Assembly: GCF_003576645.1 (NCBI RefSeq)
Contig: NC_044930.1
Coordinates: 2,770,415 to 2,834,414, forward strand
Length of the DNA: 64,000 bases
Direction: 5' to 3'
Source: Ipomoea triloba
Taxonomy: Eukaryota; Streptophyta; Magnoliopsida; Solanales; Convolvulaceae
Below are positions 12,634-23,671 of this stretch, in pieces (positions within the stretch are counted from its first letter, which is position 1; every line of letters begins with the position of its first letter). The position numbers and the translations under genes are program-made. The notes under the pieces were generated by a model. That model was not told the origin of the DNA. It saw only the letters and a program-made list of their open reading frames with translations, and did no database searches.

Positions 12634-15087
12634 ATGACTCTTGAAGACTCGTTAAGATCTCTGTCTTTAGATTATCTGAATCTGCTCATCAACGGGCAGG
12701 CGTTTAGCGATGTGACTTTTAGCGTGGAGGGGAGATTGGTTCATGCCCACAGGTGTATCTTGGCGGCGAGGAGTTTGTTCTTTAGGAAGTTTTTTTGCGG
12801 GCCGGAATCGCCGGGGGGCGGCGGGGGAGCGGACCCAATGGGGTCGAGGATGGGGGGAGCGGCGGCGTCGTCGCCTCGGGGATCCGGCGGCGGCGGCGGA
12901 GGGGGGCAGGTGATTCCGGTGAACTCGGTTGGGTATGAGGTGTTTTTGTTGATGCTTCAGTTTTTGTATAGTGGGCAGGTGTCGATTGTGCCGCAAAAGC
13001 ACGAGCCGCGGCCGAATTGTGGGGAGAGAGGGTGCTGGCACACCCATTGCACCTCCGCCGTCGATCTCGCGCTCGACACGCTCGCCGCCGCGAGATCTTT
13101 CGGGGTTGAACAGCTCGCTTTGCTCACCCAGGTTTTCACCCACCACCATTTTTGGGTTTTCATTTTCTAAGGTTGAGCAAGCTAAGATTTTTATTTTTTT
13201 AAAAAAAAATATATATTTTTCCCCCAAAAATGAAAGGAGTGGAATTTTCATATTATCTTATTAATTTGATTATTTTTTATTACTGTTTCTTTTTTATATT
13301 TTTTATTTTATGGCTTTCAATTCATCTCTTCTTCTACTAAATAACTTTTGTTGGATCGCCAGAGTTTGTTAAATTTGATCTCAGAGAAGTACTTTTCTTC
13401 TTTTTCAGTGTTTCTTTTCCAGAATCTGATCATCCAACTGCTAGTCCTAGATTTTCTTATCATATTTCTCAGCTAAACACAAGCCCACACACGCTCTCTT
13501 CTTTTGTTTCTGTTTTTGTGAAAAACTAAAAAAAAAAAGCATCATATCATGTGATGTTCTTCTCATTCTGTTACTTTCTTGATTTTATGTGACACTACTT
13601 GGGTTGAGTTTCTTGAATTGGGTGTTCTCCATCTTCATGTTCTAAATTTCCCAAATTAGTATATCTTGATGTATTATATATATTATATTCAACCACCACC
13701 AAATCTCTCCTATGCAATCAAGTTCAATTTCCTCATTTGGTACCAAGAAGACACACAGGAATGGACTATTATTAATGCTGGATGCCTACCCTACCTAATT
13801 TTAATCAATTTTGCTCAAATGTTGGCATGGCCTTTTTCTAAATGTGTGAGTTCATGCAACAAGAGAGTCGGGTTGGGTTCAATCAAGTTTTAATCTCAAT
13901 CTAGTCAGGATTCTGGAGGGATATGTTGGGATTTTTATATATACTCGATCTTATGGCCTCCTACATAGAGAGTCACTACATGCTATCTGAACATAAGGTG
14001 TTTGGTTATATATATATATGTGTTAAGTATTTTAATGTTTGTTTGTTTTTGGGGTTAGCAGAAGCAATTGGCGAGCATGGTGGAGAAGGCATCGATTGAG
14101 GATGTGATGAAGGTTTTGATTGCTTCGAGGAAGCAAGACATGCATCAGCTATGGACGACCTGTTCACATTTGGTGGCGAAATCGGGTCTGCCGCCGGAGG
14201 TGCTGGCGAAGCATTTGCCGATCGAGGTGGTGGCGAAGATTGAGGAGCTGCGGCTGAAATTCTCGATTGCGCGGCGGTCCATAATGCCTCATCACCACCA
14301 TCACCATCACCACCACCACCACGACTTGAGTGGGGCCGGGGCGGCGGATCTCGAGGACCAGAAGATCCGCCGCATGAGAAGGGCGTTAGACTCGTCCGAC
14401 GTGGAGCTCGTGAAGCTAATGGTGATGGGGGAAGGGCTGAATTTGGACGAGGCATTGGCGTTGCATTACGCCGTGGAGAATTGTAGCCGCGAAGTGGTGA
14501 AGGCGTTATTGGAGCTAGGCGCGGCGGATGTTAATTACCCCGCGGGTCCCGCGGGGAAAACGCCGCTCCACGTGGCGGCCGAGATGGTGTCGCCCGACAT
14601 GGTGGCCGTCCTGCTAGACCACCACGCCGACCCGAACGTCCGTACCGTCGATGGAATCACCCCGCTCGACATCCTCCGAACCCTAACCTCCGATTTTCTC
14701 TTCAAAGGCGCCGTCCCAGGGCTAGCCCGCATAGAACCCAACAAACTCCGCCTTTGTCTCGAGCTCGTCCAATCCGCCGCCATGGTCATTTCCCGCGAAG
14801 AAGGCAACACCGCCGCCGCCGCGGCGGCCAACCCGTCCTCCGCCGCCATTTACCCGCCAATCAGCGAAGAACACACGTCCAGCATTAGCACCGGCAACAT
14901 CGGCAACCTTAACCTCGACTCAAGAATGGTGTACCTAAACCTCGGCGCCGCCGCTCACCACCAAATGGGCTGCAAGATGAACGACGGAGATGAGAGCAGC
15001 AGCCGCCATAGCCACCACCGACACAGCAGCGGCGGCGGCGGCGGCTGTGATCCATCGTCAATGTACCACCATTCTCACGACTACTGA
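12634..15087 (+). CDS. BOP: BLADE-ON-PETIOLE / NBCL-type BTB-ankyrin transcriptional co-regulator
   Basis: Two exons, 12634–13131 and 14062–15087, joined by a 930-bp GT–AG intron in phase 0 (LLTQ|KQLASMVEK), give 507 residues. An N-terminal BTB/POZ domain (about 20–125) is followed by an NPR-type C2HC zinc finger (C129, C134, H136/H138, C139), the conserved helix region with CSHLVAKSGLPPEVLAKHLP, ankyrin repeats (about 270–375) and a C-terminal LDSRMVYLNLGA motif. Family proteins are nuclear/cytoplasmic NPR1 relatives that work with TGA bZIP factors to set organ boundaries, leaf and floral architecture and abscission zones. The family two-exon structure and usual length (about 470–490) agree. 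Oddities are a Gly/Ala-rich insertion inside the BTB domain (57–91), an 11-His run (243–253) and a His/Gly-rich tail. The coding sequence is far more GC-rich than its surroundings. Confidence 0.95.
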
Positions 15088-15440
15088 TCAATCAATTATC
15101 TTTGTTCTCATCTACTTACGTACGTCACTTTTCTCTCTTAGCTTCATCAAAAGTCCATAATATGTTCAAATTCATGGGTTTAGGAAAAAACAAAAACATT
15201 AGCAAAGGTTGATATCTTGATCAATGATCAATTGGAACCTCATGGATGAAAGTAGTATTACTATTTCCCAGATCCAAATTTTCCATTTTTCTTCTTTCCT
15301 TTTTTGGTACATATAATGAGAATGTTGCTCAACTATATAAATGTTTAATTCACCATTATATTAAATTAAACTAGATTTGATTTTCAATATCTTCTTCTCA
15401 AATTCATTAATTTTCATCTATTTTTTTTGGTGAAAATTGA

Positions 15441-15595
15441 AGCACCTGCTCCATTTCAACTAAAACTTCTCATGACCTTTGGCATGGAATTGGCTCTGAT
15501 ACTAAATTGAAGCATGCGTTCCATCTCAACTAGAAACTAAGCTGATAGTTGGATTGCATATTTATGTTTATATATTATATGCTCAACAGGGAGTT
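15441..15595 (-). mobile_element. LTR retrotransposon remnant with Met-tRNA primer-binding site
   Basis: On the minus strand an LTR end (about 15510–15590) runs into TAGTATCAGAGCCAATTCC (about 15490–15508). This is the classic primer-binding site complementary to initiator methionine tRNA, with one change from TGGTATCAGAGC. A second copy of the CTCCATCTCAACTAAAA block follows at 15448–15470. No gag-pol coding region remains nearby. Confidence 0.6.
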
Positions 15596-16501
15596 TGTGT
15601 TAGTATGTGTTGAATCAATTGAACTGTCCGGGCGAAAAATGAACATGCTGCATATTAGTATATGCTGCGCAGGGTAGTGGAGAATGGCAGTGAGGGGTGT
15701 GGAAAATTGGAATTATTTTAAGTTAGTGTGAATATGGGATGGGATGGGACAATGGGAGAATCATATCCCAGTGTGGGTTTGATGGAGAGAAATGAATTAA
15801 AGAAGGGGAACCCAGTCAACTCCTCTTGTTCTTATTTGGCATATGAAATATCTATTGTGATGGACTATATGTATATATTTTTTTTTATTTTCTGCACCCA
15901 ATAATTTTCTTGTCTCCCATCACACAACTCACCGCCCTCCCATTTCATATATTATTTCACATATTTTTATACATATTTGCACTTCTAGTTGTGGCTTTTA
16001 GGTGTGTAGTCTAGCTTTACTTTTTAGGGAAATAAAACAAAAATAAGATCTCATTTCAACCCTAATATCAAAAAAGATGTTTCAATTGTTATATACTCAT
16101 ATAGTTAAACTTTGAATTTCCATATATGTATATGCGTGTGCATAATAGACATATATGCATATATATATTGATCCAGTTTAATCTTGCATTTTTGGTATTT
16201 GTGTGAGTTTAGCGTGTGCAGATTAGACATATGCTTATATACTGATCTAGTTTGGTCTTGAATCTTATATATATGTGTGTGCACTATGACGGAGTAGACA
16301 TAAACATATATACTGATCTAGTTAAATCTTGAATTTTATATATATGTGCGTATACTGATTCAAAAAAATCTTGTATATGTTGAATTTCATATAGTGTGTC
16401 CGGAATAAATATATACATATATAGTTATATGTTATTTTAGGGACATAAAGATCAAGAATATAATCTTATGCATGCATCCAACATTTTACCATTTGGTGTT
16501 A

Positions 16502-16508
<7 letters not shown>

Positions 16509-16563
<55 letters not shown>
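16509..16563. repeat. (TA)n microsatellite
   Basis: Uninterrupted TA dinucleotide run of about 55 bp. Confidence 0.97.
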
Positions 16564-16564
<1 letters not shown>

Positions 16565-17234
16565 CTCAAAGATGTTAAAATGATTTGTATGAAACCAAAT
16601 TGACATATAGAATATGGGTATTATTTTTGTCCTATATGTATACACAACGTACCAACATTTATTGTAGCTAGGGGTGCAATTATTAGCAATAAAGAAACCA
16701 AATTAAAGATAATGAAAATTATTATATTATTATTATTTATAAATTTGGCGATTTGTTCATATTCATATATAAATGCATATGTATTTTCAAGAATGGATGT
16801 TTTTGTTTTCTTGTGGTGGGTGGGGTTTTGCTTTGGTTCTTTTAGAGAGTCTTGACATGGGTTGGTCCCTTCTCCTTCTTTACTTTATCTTCTTTATTTT
16901 TATTTTTCTTGATTGGTTTCGATCAATAACTGTATCTGAAAAATATATAAACAAATCAAAATTTATTTTAATTTTTGAGACATGATTGGCTTTATGAAAT
17001 TGATTTGGTTGTCATGCATGAATGCAACACTGATCGTGACTACACAACGGAGTTATAATATTATAATTATTTGGTTATTTATTTTATTATTATTTGTGTT
17101 ATTAAATATTCCAAAAGATATATAATATAATCCCAACATATATTATGTTGCCTGCTCCCCATCTCTCTTTGTATCCACGACAAATGGCTCCAAAGTTGAA
17201 ACCTCTATGGTTTTTATGTGTGTATCGTCCGACA

Positions 17235-17660
17235 AAGGGAAATGGAAACGAATTATTATGAAATTGATAGGGTAATTGGGTACCCGACCCGGAACCGTTG
17301 TCATGACCAAGGCAGTTGCCGTTCAAACTACCCAAGACACCTCACTCCTCAGCATCAATGCGCAACGGTCCAACTCCTCAGCATTGATGGCCAACGTTCA
17401 GCTCCTCAGCCTTGATGACAGACGTTCAGCTCCTCAGCATTCAACACCTCAAGTATTGATGTCCAACGGTCAACTCCTCATCAATGCTCCGTTACTAAGC
17501 TGAAAGGAATAAAAAGACTCACAACCACATAGTGGGGGGACTTCGGACGACACTTCTTACTAGACGATACATATTGAACTCACTTGTACACTGAGCACTA
17601 CGCTCAACATTGTATTCAAACATTCAAATACTCAAATAATATATCCGGTAACACATTATT
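17235..17660 (+). mobile_element. LTR-like retrotransposon block with internal 28-bp minisatellite
   Basis: Between 17340 and 17490 a CTCCTCAGC(A/C)TTGATGnCCAACG unit of 28–29 bp repeats about five times. It is followed by a TATA-like GGAATAAAAAGACTC (about 17507), then non-coding sequence ending in CCGGTAACACATTATTACCG, a short inverted repeat. Base composition and layout are unlike the flanks and resemble a retrotransposon LTR. No internal domain or second LTR is present, so this is a fragment or solo LTR at best. Confidence 0.35.
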
Positions 17661-18052
17661 ACCGTCAGAAATATTCCACACATTTTATGCCGCATGATTA
17701 TTACAAAGCTTATATACATGTTGTGCTTATAATTATATGATTTACTTTTAAGAATTAGTGATTACACTAATGGTAACTGTCACTACTCACTAGTCCCACT
17801 TGTAGTCAAGACTTTGTATTATATCTTCCACAAACTTTATATTACATCGTACACGCTAACAACTCACTATCTTAAAGTTGTAGTTAGTAGCAAATGATGT
17901 GTAATTGTATTCCCTCATACTTGCCAAACAATCAGCATAACATTCTATAGCAAGATATGCTTGACTTGACCCTTCGCGCATCTGCCCAACAATTAACATT
18001 CTTGTTTGATTTATCATTTATCTTTGTCAAAGAGAAATTAAACATAATGATA

Positions 18053-18772
18053 TTAAGGGTATGCTTGAAAACCCGGAAAATGACTTTCTGAAATCATTTT
18101 TCAAACGACTATTCAGTATTTGGGTACTCAAGGAAAATGAGTCAATGAAAAATATTCATTCTGGTCAATGAAAAAAATGCTAAATTTGACTGAAAATGTC
18201 TCCTTAGTTCTTTAGTCCGAAGACATTTTCTGGATTCTTTGTTTTTTCATCTCTCTTCCCTCCCTTCTTTCTTAAGTTAGTTTCAACATTATTATTATTA
18301 CCACCGCCACAACTATTGAACCACCACAATCACCGACACCACAACACAACCACAACATCACCACCACCACCACTATCACACCACCACAATTAGCACCACC
18401 ACCACCACCAACACCACCATCAGCACCACCACCACCACCTCTACCACCAATTAACACCAACACCACCACTACACCACCACCTCTACCACCAATTAACACC
18501 AACCCCACCACTACACCACCACCATCACCACCACCATCACCACATATTATTATTATATTATAGCAAATAATATGTTCATTTTTAGGAAAATGTACCAAAA
18601 TAGAAACAATATAATTTCTCAACTTTTTGCCAAATAGGAAAAAATAGTTTTTTTTTTGTTCATTTAGCCAAACACTAAAATATTAAAATATTTTTTGAAA
18701 AATGAGTCATTTTCTGAAAATTTCTAGAAATCATTTTCCAGAAAACATCCAAATTTTCAAAAGGACCCTAAG
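18053..18772. mobile_element. Non-autonomous inverted-repeat element carrying a (CCA)n core
   Basis: About 720 bp. The left arm (18053–18110: AAGGGT, then a GAAAA/GGAAAATGA/GAAATCATTTTTC series) is the imperfect inverse of the right arm (18680–18772, ending GAAAATTTCTAG…CATTTTCCAGAAAAC…AGGACCCTAA). The core at 18296–18542 is CCACCA/CACCAT simple sequence. The only long frame, on minus, is a Val/Gly run from the simple repeat. A truncated, inverted relative is at 45893–46170. Confidence 0.55.
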
Positions 18773-21700
18773 TGAAAATTGTTGAATCATAAATTTGATT
18801 ATGGTAAATAAATCAATAGTTGTTTATTTCCCTTATATAAGACCAACAATATATACTTAATTGCTATTACATAGGACTAGAGTTCTAGCTACATACACAC
18901 TCTCGGATACGATAAATTTCTCATCTCACCCGTAAAATAATATATAATTTAACTTGGATTAATTAGTTAAAGTTGAAGTGGATTAGAGTAAAAAAATAAA
19001 ATAATAAAATAATAGAAAATAGAAACATAAAAGGTGAGGATAAAAATATATCAGGTGACGTTTTTGCTTTTAGTAATATCTTCTTATTGGTATCACTATC
19101 CATATGCTTTTTAGTTAAAGCCAATAAAGTTGAGGTAGCTAGTGAGAGTGAAAGATTAGAATATATCTATCTATATATCTATATGTGTATATCATCTCCA
19201 AAAAGAGATAATTAAAGATAACTCAAATTTGGTATTAAAAAAATCATTTTAAAATACTTTAATTTATTAAGAAGACATTTTCTAAATCATTCTTTCTCAA
19301 CTATCCATCTTTGTATCTCTTTCCCTCTCACACATTTGGCCGGTTCTCTTAAACTCTCATCCATCGCTTGCCTCACATTGTACCAGAGCTGGCCAAGCCC
19401 ATGATTCATCTTTTTTTTTCTTTCTTTCTTTCTTTTTTTTTTTAAAAAAAAATAATATTTTCAGAATATATTTTTATTTGTCAAATGGATCCTAAGAGAT
19501 TTTATTTTTCAAATAATATTTGAGATAGGTAGATCAGATGGCAAGTTGACTTTAAATAAGTTAGAATATAGTGAGATTATTAGATATTATGGGTACTAGA
19601 ATTAAAAAGAGGTCCAAAAAAAAAAAAGGATGAAGGGTTATGAGAAGTAGAAGCTAAGTAGGGGCTGTAGCCTATAGGGCACACATTTAGATAGATAAAT
19701 AAATAAATAATAAAATATATAAACAAGTGGGCAACATGCTTTGAAGTGACGAGAAAATGACAGATTTCTTATTAAGGATATTATATAAATTAATCACTCT
19801 TATTAGAGCCATTGGGCATGATTACTTAATGCTGGATTCTAGCTTTATTGAAACTTTATTTAATTGTAACTTTCAAGCTGATCTCATGAAATTTTATGAA
19901 AATAGCATACATTATTTAATGAGAAAAAAAATGATATCCTCTAAATTTAACTTTTAATATTATATTTACATATTGATGTAATTATAAAACTCTTTATGTA
20001 TATTAATTAGTTTGCTGTAAATTAATCAGTTTCACATGCAAGTTTAAAAAATTCATTAATAATAATTGGACAATTATAATTAAGTTGGGCAAGTTGTTGA
20101 TTTGATAACACAATGTTTCAAGTCACGTTCGACTCTCAGTGAGAGCAACCTATTGATCTACTTAATTCAGTTGATTATTGACAACTTAAGTTAATTTATC
20201 CCCTTATGGATCTTTACTAGCTAGAGTGTATACTAAGAAACTAATAAGTAGCTCAAGAATAAAGCTATTTGATTCAGATTATGCAGCAAGAACTTTTTGG
20301 GTCATGATACAATTGCCCTTGCATGGGCACAAATTATATCGTAAATCAGAGTTTATCATGCATATTATGAATTTTGGTTTAGATTATGTATATTCAATTA
20401 ACAAATTATATATTTATAAATAAATTGAAGATGCATAATATGTTAAATACACGTATGTACGTAATGTGGATCGCATTCACAATGCGTATGGTAAATATTG
20501 GTCCACGATATAATGATTGTTGGGAGGCTAGTATTAACTCACTTGGGCTTCATTTCTGATAAATCGTAAATCATGAGCCCAATTTGGTGAAGTGCCCAAA
20601 TAAGGATGACTTTACAAAGGTCATTGGGCCAAGTGGTGAAATCATGTAATAGCACTGATCTGAGCAAATTTCATAGCCCCTTTAAACCTTGTTTTTAGTC
20701 CTTGTGAAGAAAGGGATAAAACTGGAAAAGTATGATCCATTCCTCAACTTGTGTTACTCTAAGTTGATTTTACCATAACCCTAAACTTAATAAAAAGAAA
20801 AAATATTTGCTGTCTTGTCGAGTATAGATATTATATACCAACAGTAAACTATAGCTTATTAAGATATATGGAAATACAAATGATAATGCTAAATTATGTT
20901 TCTTCACTTAACCAACTTGGTTGGCGTGAGTGACCATGCATTCTTATCCCTTAAGCGAGTTTGAACTTGCTCTCATATGAAAAATTAATCTGACCAACAC
21001 TTGAGGGTACGAGTTTTGTCACACGTAACTAAAATGTTGAACCAATAATTAAAGTACATTTTTAGTATTTATATATCCATTGCCAATAAACTAACCTTTG
21101 CAACCAGGCATGTGGCAAGTTGGCAAGCCTCCAAAAGCACTTTGCTAATCAATCTCAATCTTCACAAGTGTTGCACTATCGATCTATAATCAACTTGTTT
21201 CACATTCATCTAGATTTTAATTATAAACAATTCCATCCTCATAACTCATCCCAAATGGTTTATTCAATTTAAGCACCTTCACGGTTAAGCAGTTCTCCAT
21301 AAAGGTCCACATTGCTGTATGCCTTTTTCATCTTTTTATCTTCTAATTAATTTTTTAATGATTAGAAAAATTTATAATCAACTACACAAGAAAGGTAAAT
21401 TGTATTAGAAAGATTTTGATTAATGAGTTAATTGAGAAAATGTTAGCAAGATTTGAATTCGTAACTTTTGTCAAATGCCGGCCGGTGCGCATAAGGAACC
21501 ACTTTGAATATAATCCCCACATTCCAACGGCTATAATTCAAACATTGGTCTCTTCTCTCAAATACTGCTTACTGGACCATTGGATGCAGACAAATCTAAG
21601 CACTGCTAATATTATTATTGGATGGATTCTTGCAAGATGTGTTTTTTTATCCAAGGAGCTGAGTATTGTCTCCATGTTTTTTTTTTTTTTGAGAATATGA

Positions 21701-22762
21701 ACGTAATACAGGCTGGAGCGTTCTAAAAATTAATAATTGAAAAGAAGTTAAAATAAAGTTTGCAGTCATTATTCGAGGGTGTGCACGGATTAAATCATGC
21801 TTCGCAATCCTGATTTGTGAATAACTACAATAAAATAATAAAACAATTTAAGTTGTCTATAACTTAAACTTTTTTCTTGAACAAACGTTAAAATGATACA
21901 CATTAGTCATTAAGCATATTGAGTTTTAATCCTTTGTCCATCGTAATATAAACTTATCCTTAAAAATTAAAACCTTAAAATTGATTTACAAATATTCTTT
22001 CTTACCGACTTGTTAATCCCACGTCCGCATGGCTTTTCACCGTCTCCCGTTTTTCAACTTTTGCTTTTTGGAGGGCATCCATGATTTGATGATTTTGATA
22101 AACCGCCATTGATAAAATCAAGGAATATATTCCACATTAAAAAAAAAAAAAACATTAACTGAATTTAATGGTATCATTGTTCTTTACTCACAAACATCCT
22201 CAGCCGAAAGCAAAACGAATCTTGATTTTAATGTCAAATACATGCAAAGAGGAACACTCTAACTTGTTGGGGCTGCTTGTACATGTTCACATTCACATCT
22301 CATCACATTTCTAGAAAGTAGAAATTGATAAGAAAATATCTTATTTATTTACAATTAGATACTCACGCGTATTATACTGTTAAACTACAAAATGTTCTTA
22401 AATTCTAAAAATAACGCTGACATAAGATAAGAATTTTCTTTCTTTTTGATAAAAGGTTCTTAAAAACGAAATCTTTAAGATTAATAGCGGGTATTCGTGT
22501 TAGGTGTAGTTGAATTATGCCAAAAGGTAAAGCCAAAGAAATGTCAAACTGATATGGCTGCGGGTTGATTTTCTTGTAGATTCGAGAGATGTGGTTGCTG
22601 CATCAGTTGGAGGCGCCACCTTAGCTTATTCCCCTGGTGTGTATATATATGCTGGTAGCATTTGCATAAAGCAAAGGAACAATCAACAATACAAAATCAT
22701 ATCTGCATTGCATTGCCACACTTTCTTCTTGTGTTTTTTTCAGTCATCAGCAGCTTTCCACC

Positions 22763-23158
22763 ATGAGAAAGGAAGCAGACCAAGTCACCCAACAACAGCC
22801 TTTAGGTATGCTATATATATGTATCTGCATGAAACATGTGCGAATTGTGATTATCTTCTCGATTTGGACTCATTTTTTTTCTTGGGGACTTGAAAGGTTA
22901 TCCGACTGAAAACCCTCCAAGTGAAAAGAAGGAGAAGAAGAAACGTTGGGCGCGGAGCAAGCCCAAGGGAGAGCGAGGCTGTATTGAAGGATGGTAAGTT
23001 ATTAGGCAACACTCAGTATTTTTTTTATTTTTTTTTTGAATGATGAGGGAAACCCATAGTCAGTATTCTGATTCCCATCTTGTGATCTGGTTTGGTTTGA
23101 TTTGTGCAGCTTGTTTGCATTATGTTGCTGCTGGATATGTGAGATTTGCTTTGACTAA
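22763..23158 (+). CDS. Small cysteine-rich transmembrane module (CYSTM) protein
   Basis: Three short exons, 22763–22805, 22897–22993 and 23110–23158, with GT–AG introns of 91 and 116 bp, give 62 residues. The N-terminus (MRKEADQVTQQQPLGYPTENPP) is Gln/Pro-rich, a Lys/Arg-rich linker follows, and the C-terminus reads ERGCIEGCLFALCCCWIC then EICFD. This GCxxGCxxALCCCW pattern near the stop is the signature of CYSTM proteins: short tail-anchored membrane peptides linked to stress and metal tolerance. A CAG acceptor after a T-run at 22732–22743 suggests an intron in the 5' leader. The gene converges on GLDH, with about 510 bp between stops. No single exon is long enough to be noticed alone; the consistent splice phases and the motif support it. 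Confidence 0.85.
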
Positions 23159-23445
23159 AGCTGAGGGGGCTGGAGTGTCTGAATCTCTTGATTTGAATTC
23201 CTTATCCTATACTACCACCAATGTTGTTTCCTAGGATGTAACCATAACTCTTAAGACTAAAGCTGTGTGTTTCAGTGTGTGTATGTGTGTTTCTTGATTC
23301 TACCCAACAGAGAGATGTAATGATGCATGTATAATTAGCCCTGTCTGTTTATTCAGAACTTCATGAGATTGTTACTTCAGTGAAATCAAAGATAGAAATG
23401 GTGCAAAAGCAGCAACAAAAAAATGCATAATCATGTGAATCCATT

Positions 23446-23451
23446 TTTATT
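23446..23451 (-). terminator. Polyadenylation signal of GLDH
   Basis: AATAAA on the minus strand, about 220 nt beyond the GLDH stop codon. This is the usual distance for a plant 3' untranslated region. It is a sequence match only. Confidence 0.4.
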
Positions 23452-23671
23452 CATAAACTTGGAGGCAATAGCCCTGTGAAAAAGCAGCCTTCAAGCATAT
23501 TAAATGCCAAATCATATGAGTTTCTGTAGCATTTCAGTTAACAATCTAGCAAAATCATATACAAGTTTATAGGCAAGTATGCGCTTTTGTGCCTCAAATT
23601 CACAGATCAAAACGGGAAAGACCAGCATACCCGGACGCAATACGAAAGATAAACCAACCAATAGATGTCTA

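Larger units (their letters stand above)
15088..22762. other. Gene-free intergenic DNA rich in transposon relics
   Basis: No supported gene lies between the BOP stop and the CYSTM start. The interval contains an LTR end with primer-binding site (15441–15595), a (TA)n tract (16509–16563), an LTR-like block with a 28-bp minisatellite (17235–17660) and a CCA-rich inverted-repeat element (18053–18772). A possible SINE scrap lies near 20085–20170 (box B-like CGTTCGACTCTC). The remainder is AT-rich with no recognisable features. Confidence 0.6.

Noticed and set aside
12667..13251. Long antisense frames over the BOP first exon, and others antisense to exon 2
   Set aside because: They are shadows of a GC-rich coding sequence; residue content is low-complexity and the sense strand carries all conserved motifs.
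13666..13893. 75-codon frame inside the BOP intron
   Set aside because: Lies wholly within an intron with consensus splice sites and has no recognisable domain.
18272..18622. 116-codon Val/Gly-rich minus-strand frame
   Set aside because: Translation of the (CCA)n simple repeat in a transposon core.
22531..22641. Open frame reading DFLVDSRDVVAASVGGATLAY upstream of the CYSTM gene
   Set aside because: Protein-like in appearance but short, with no partner exon in a matching phase and no recognised family. It is more likely 5' leader or chance.
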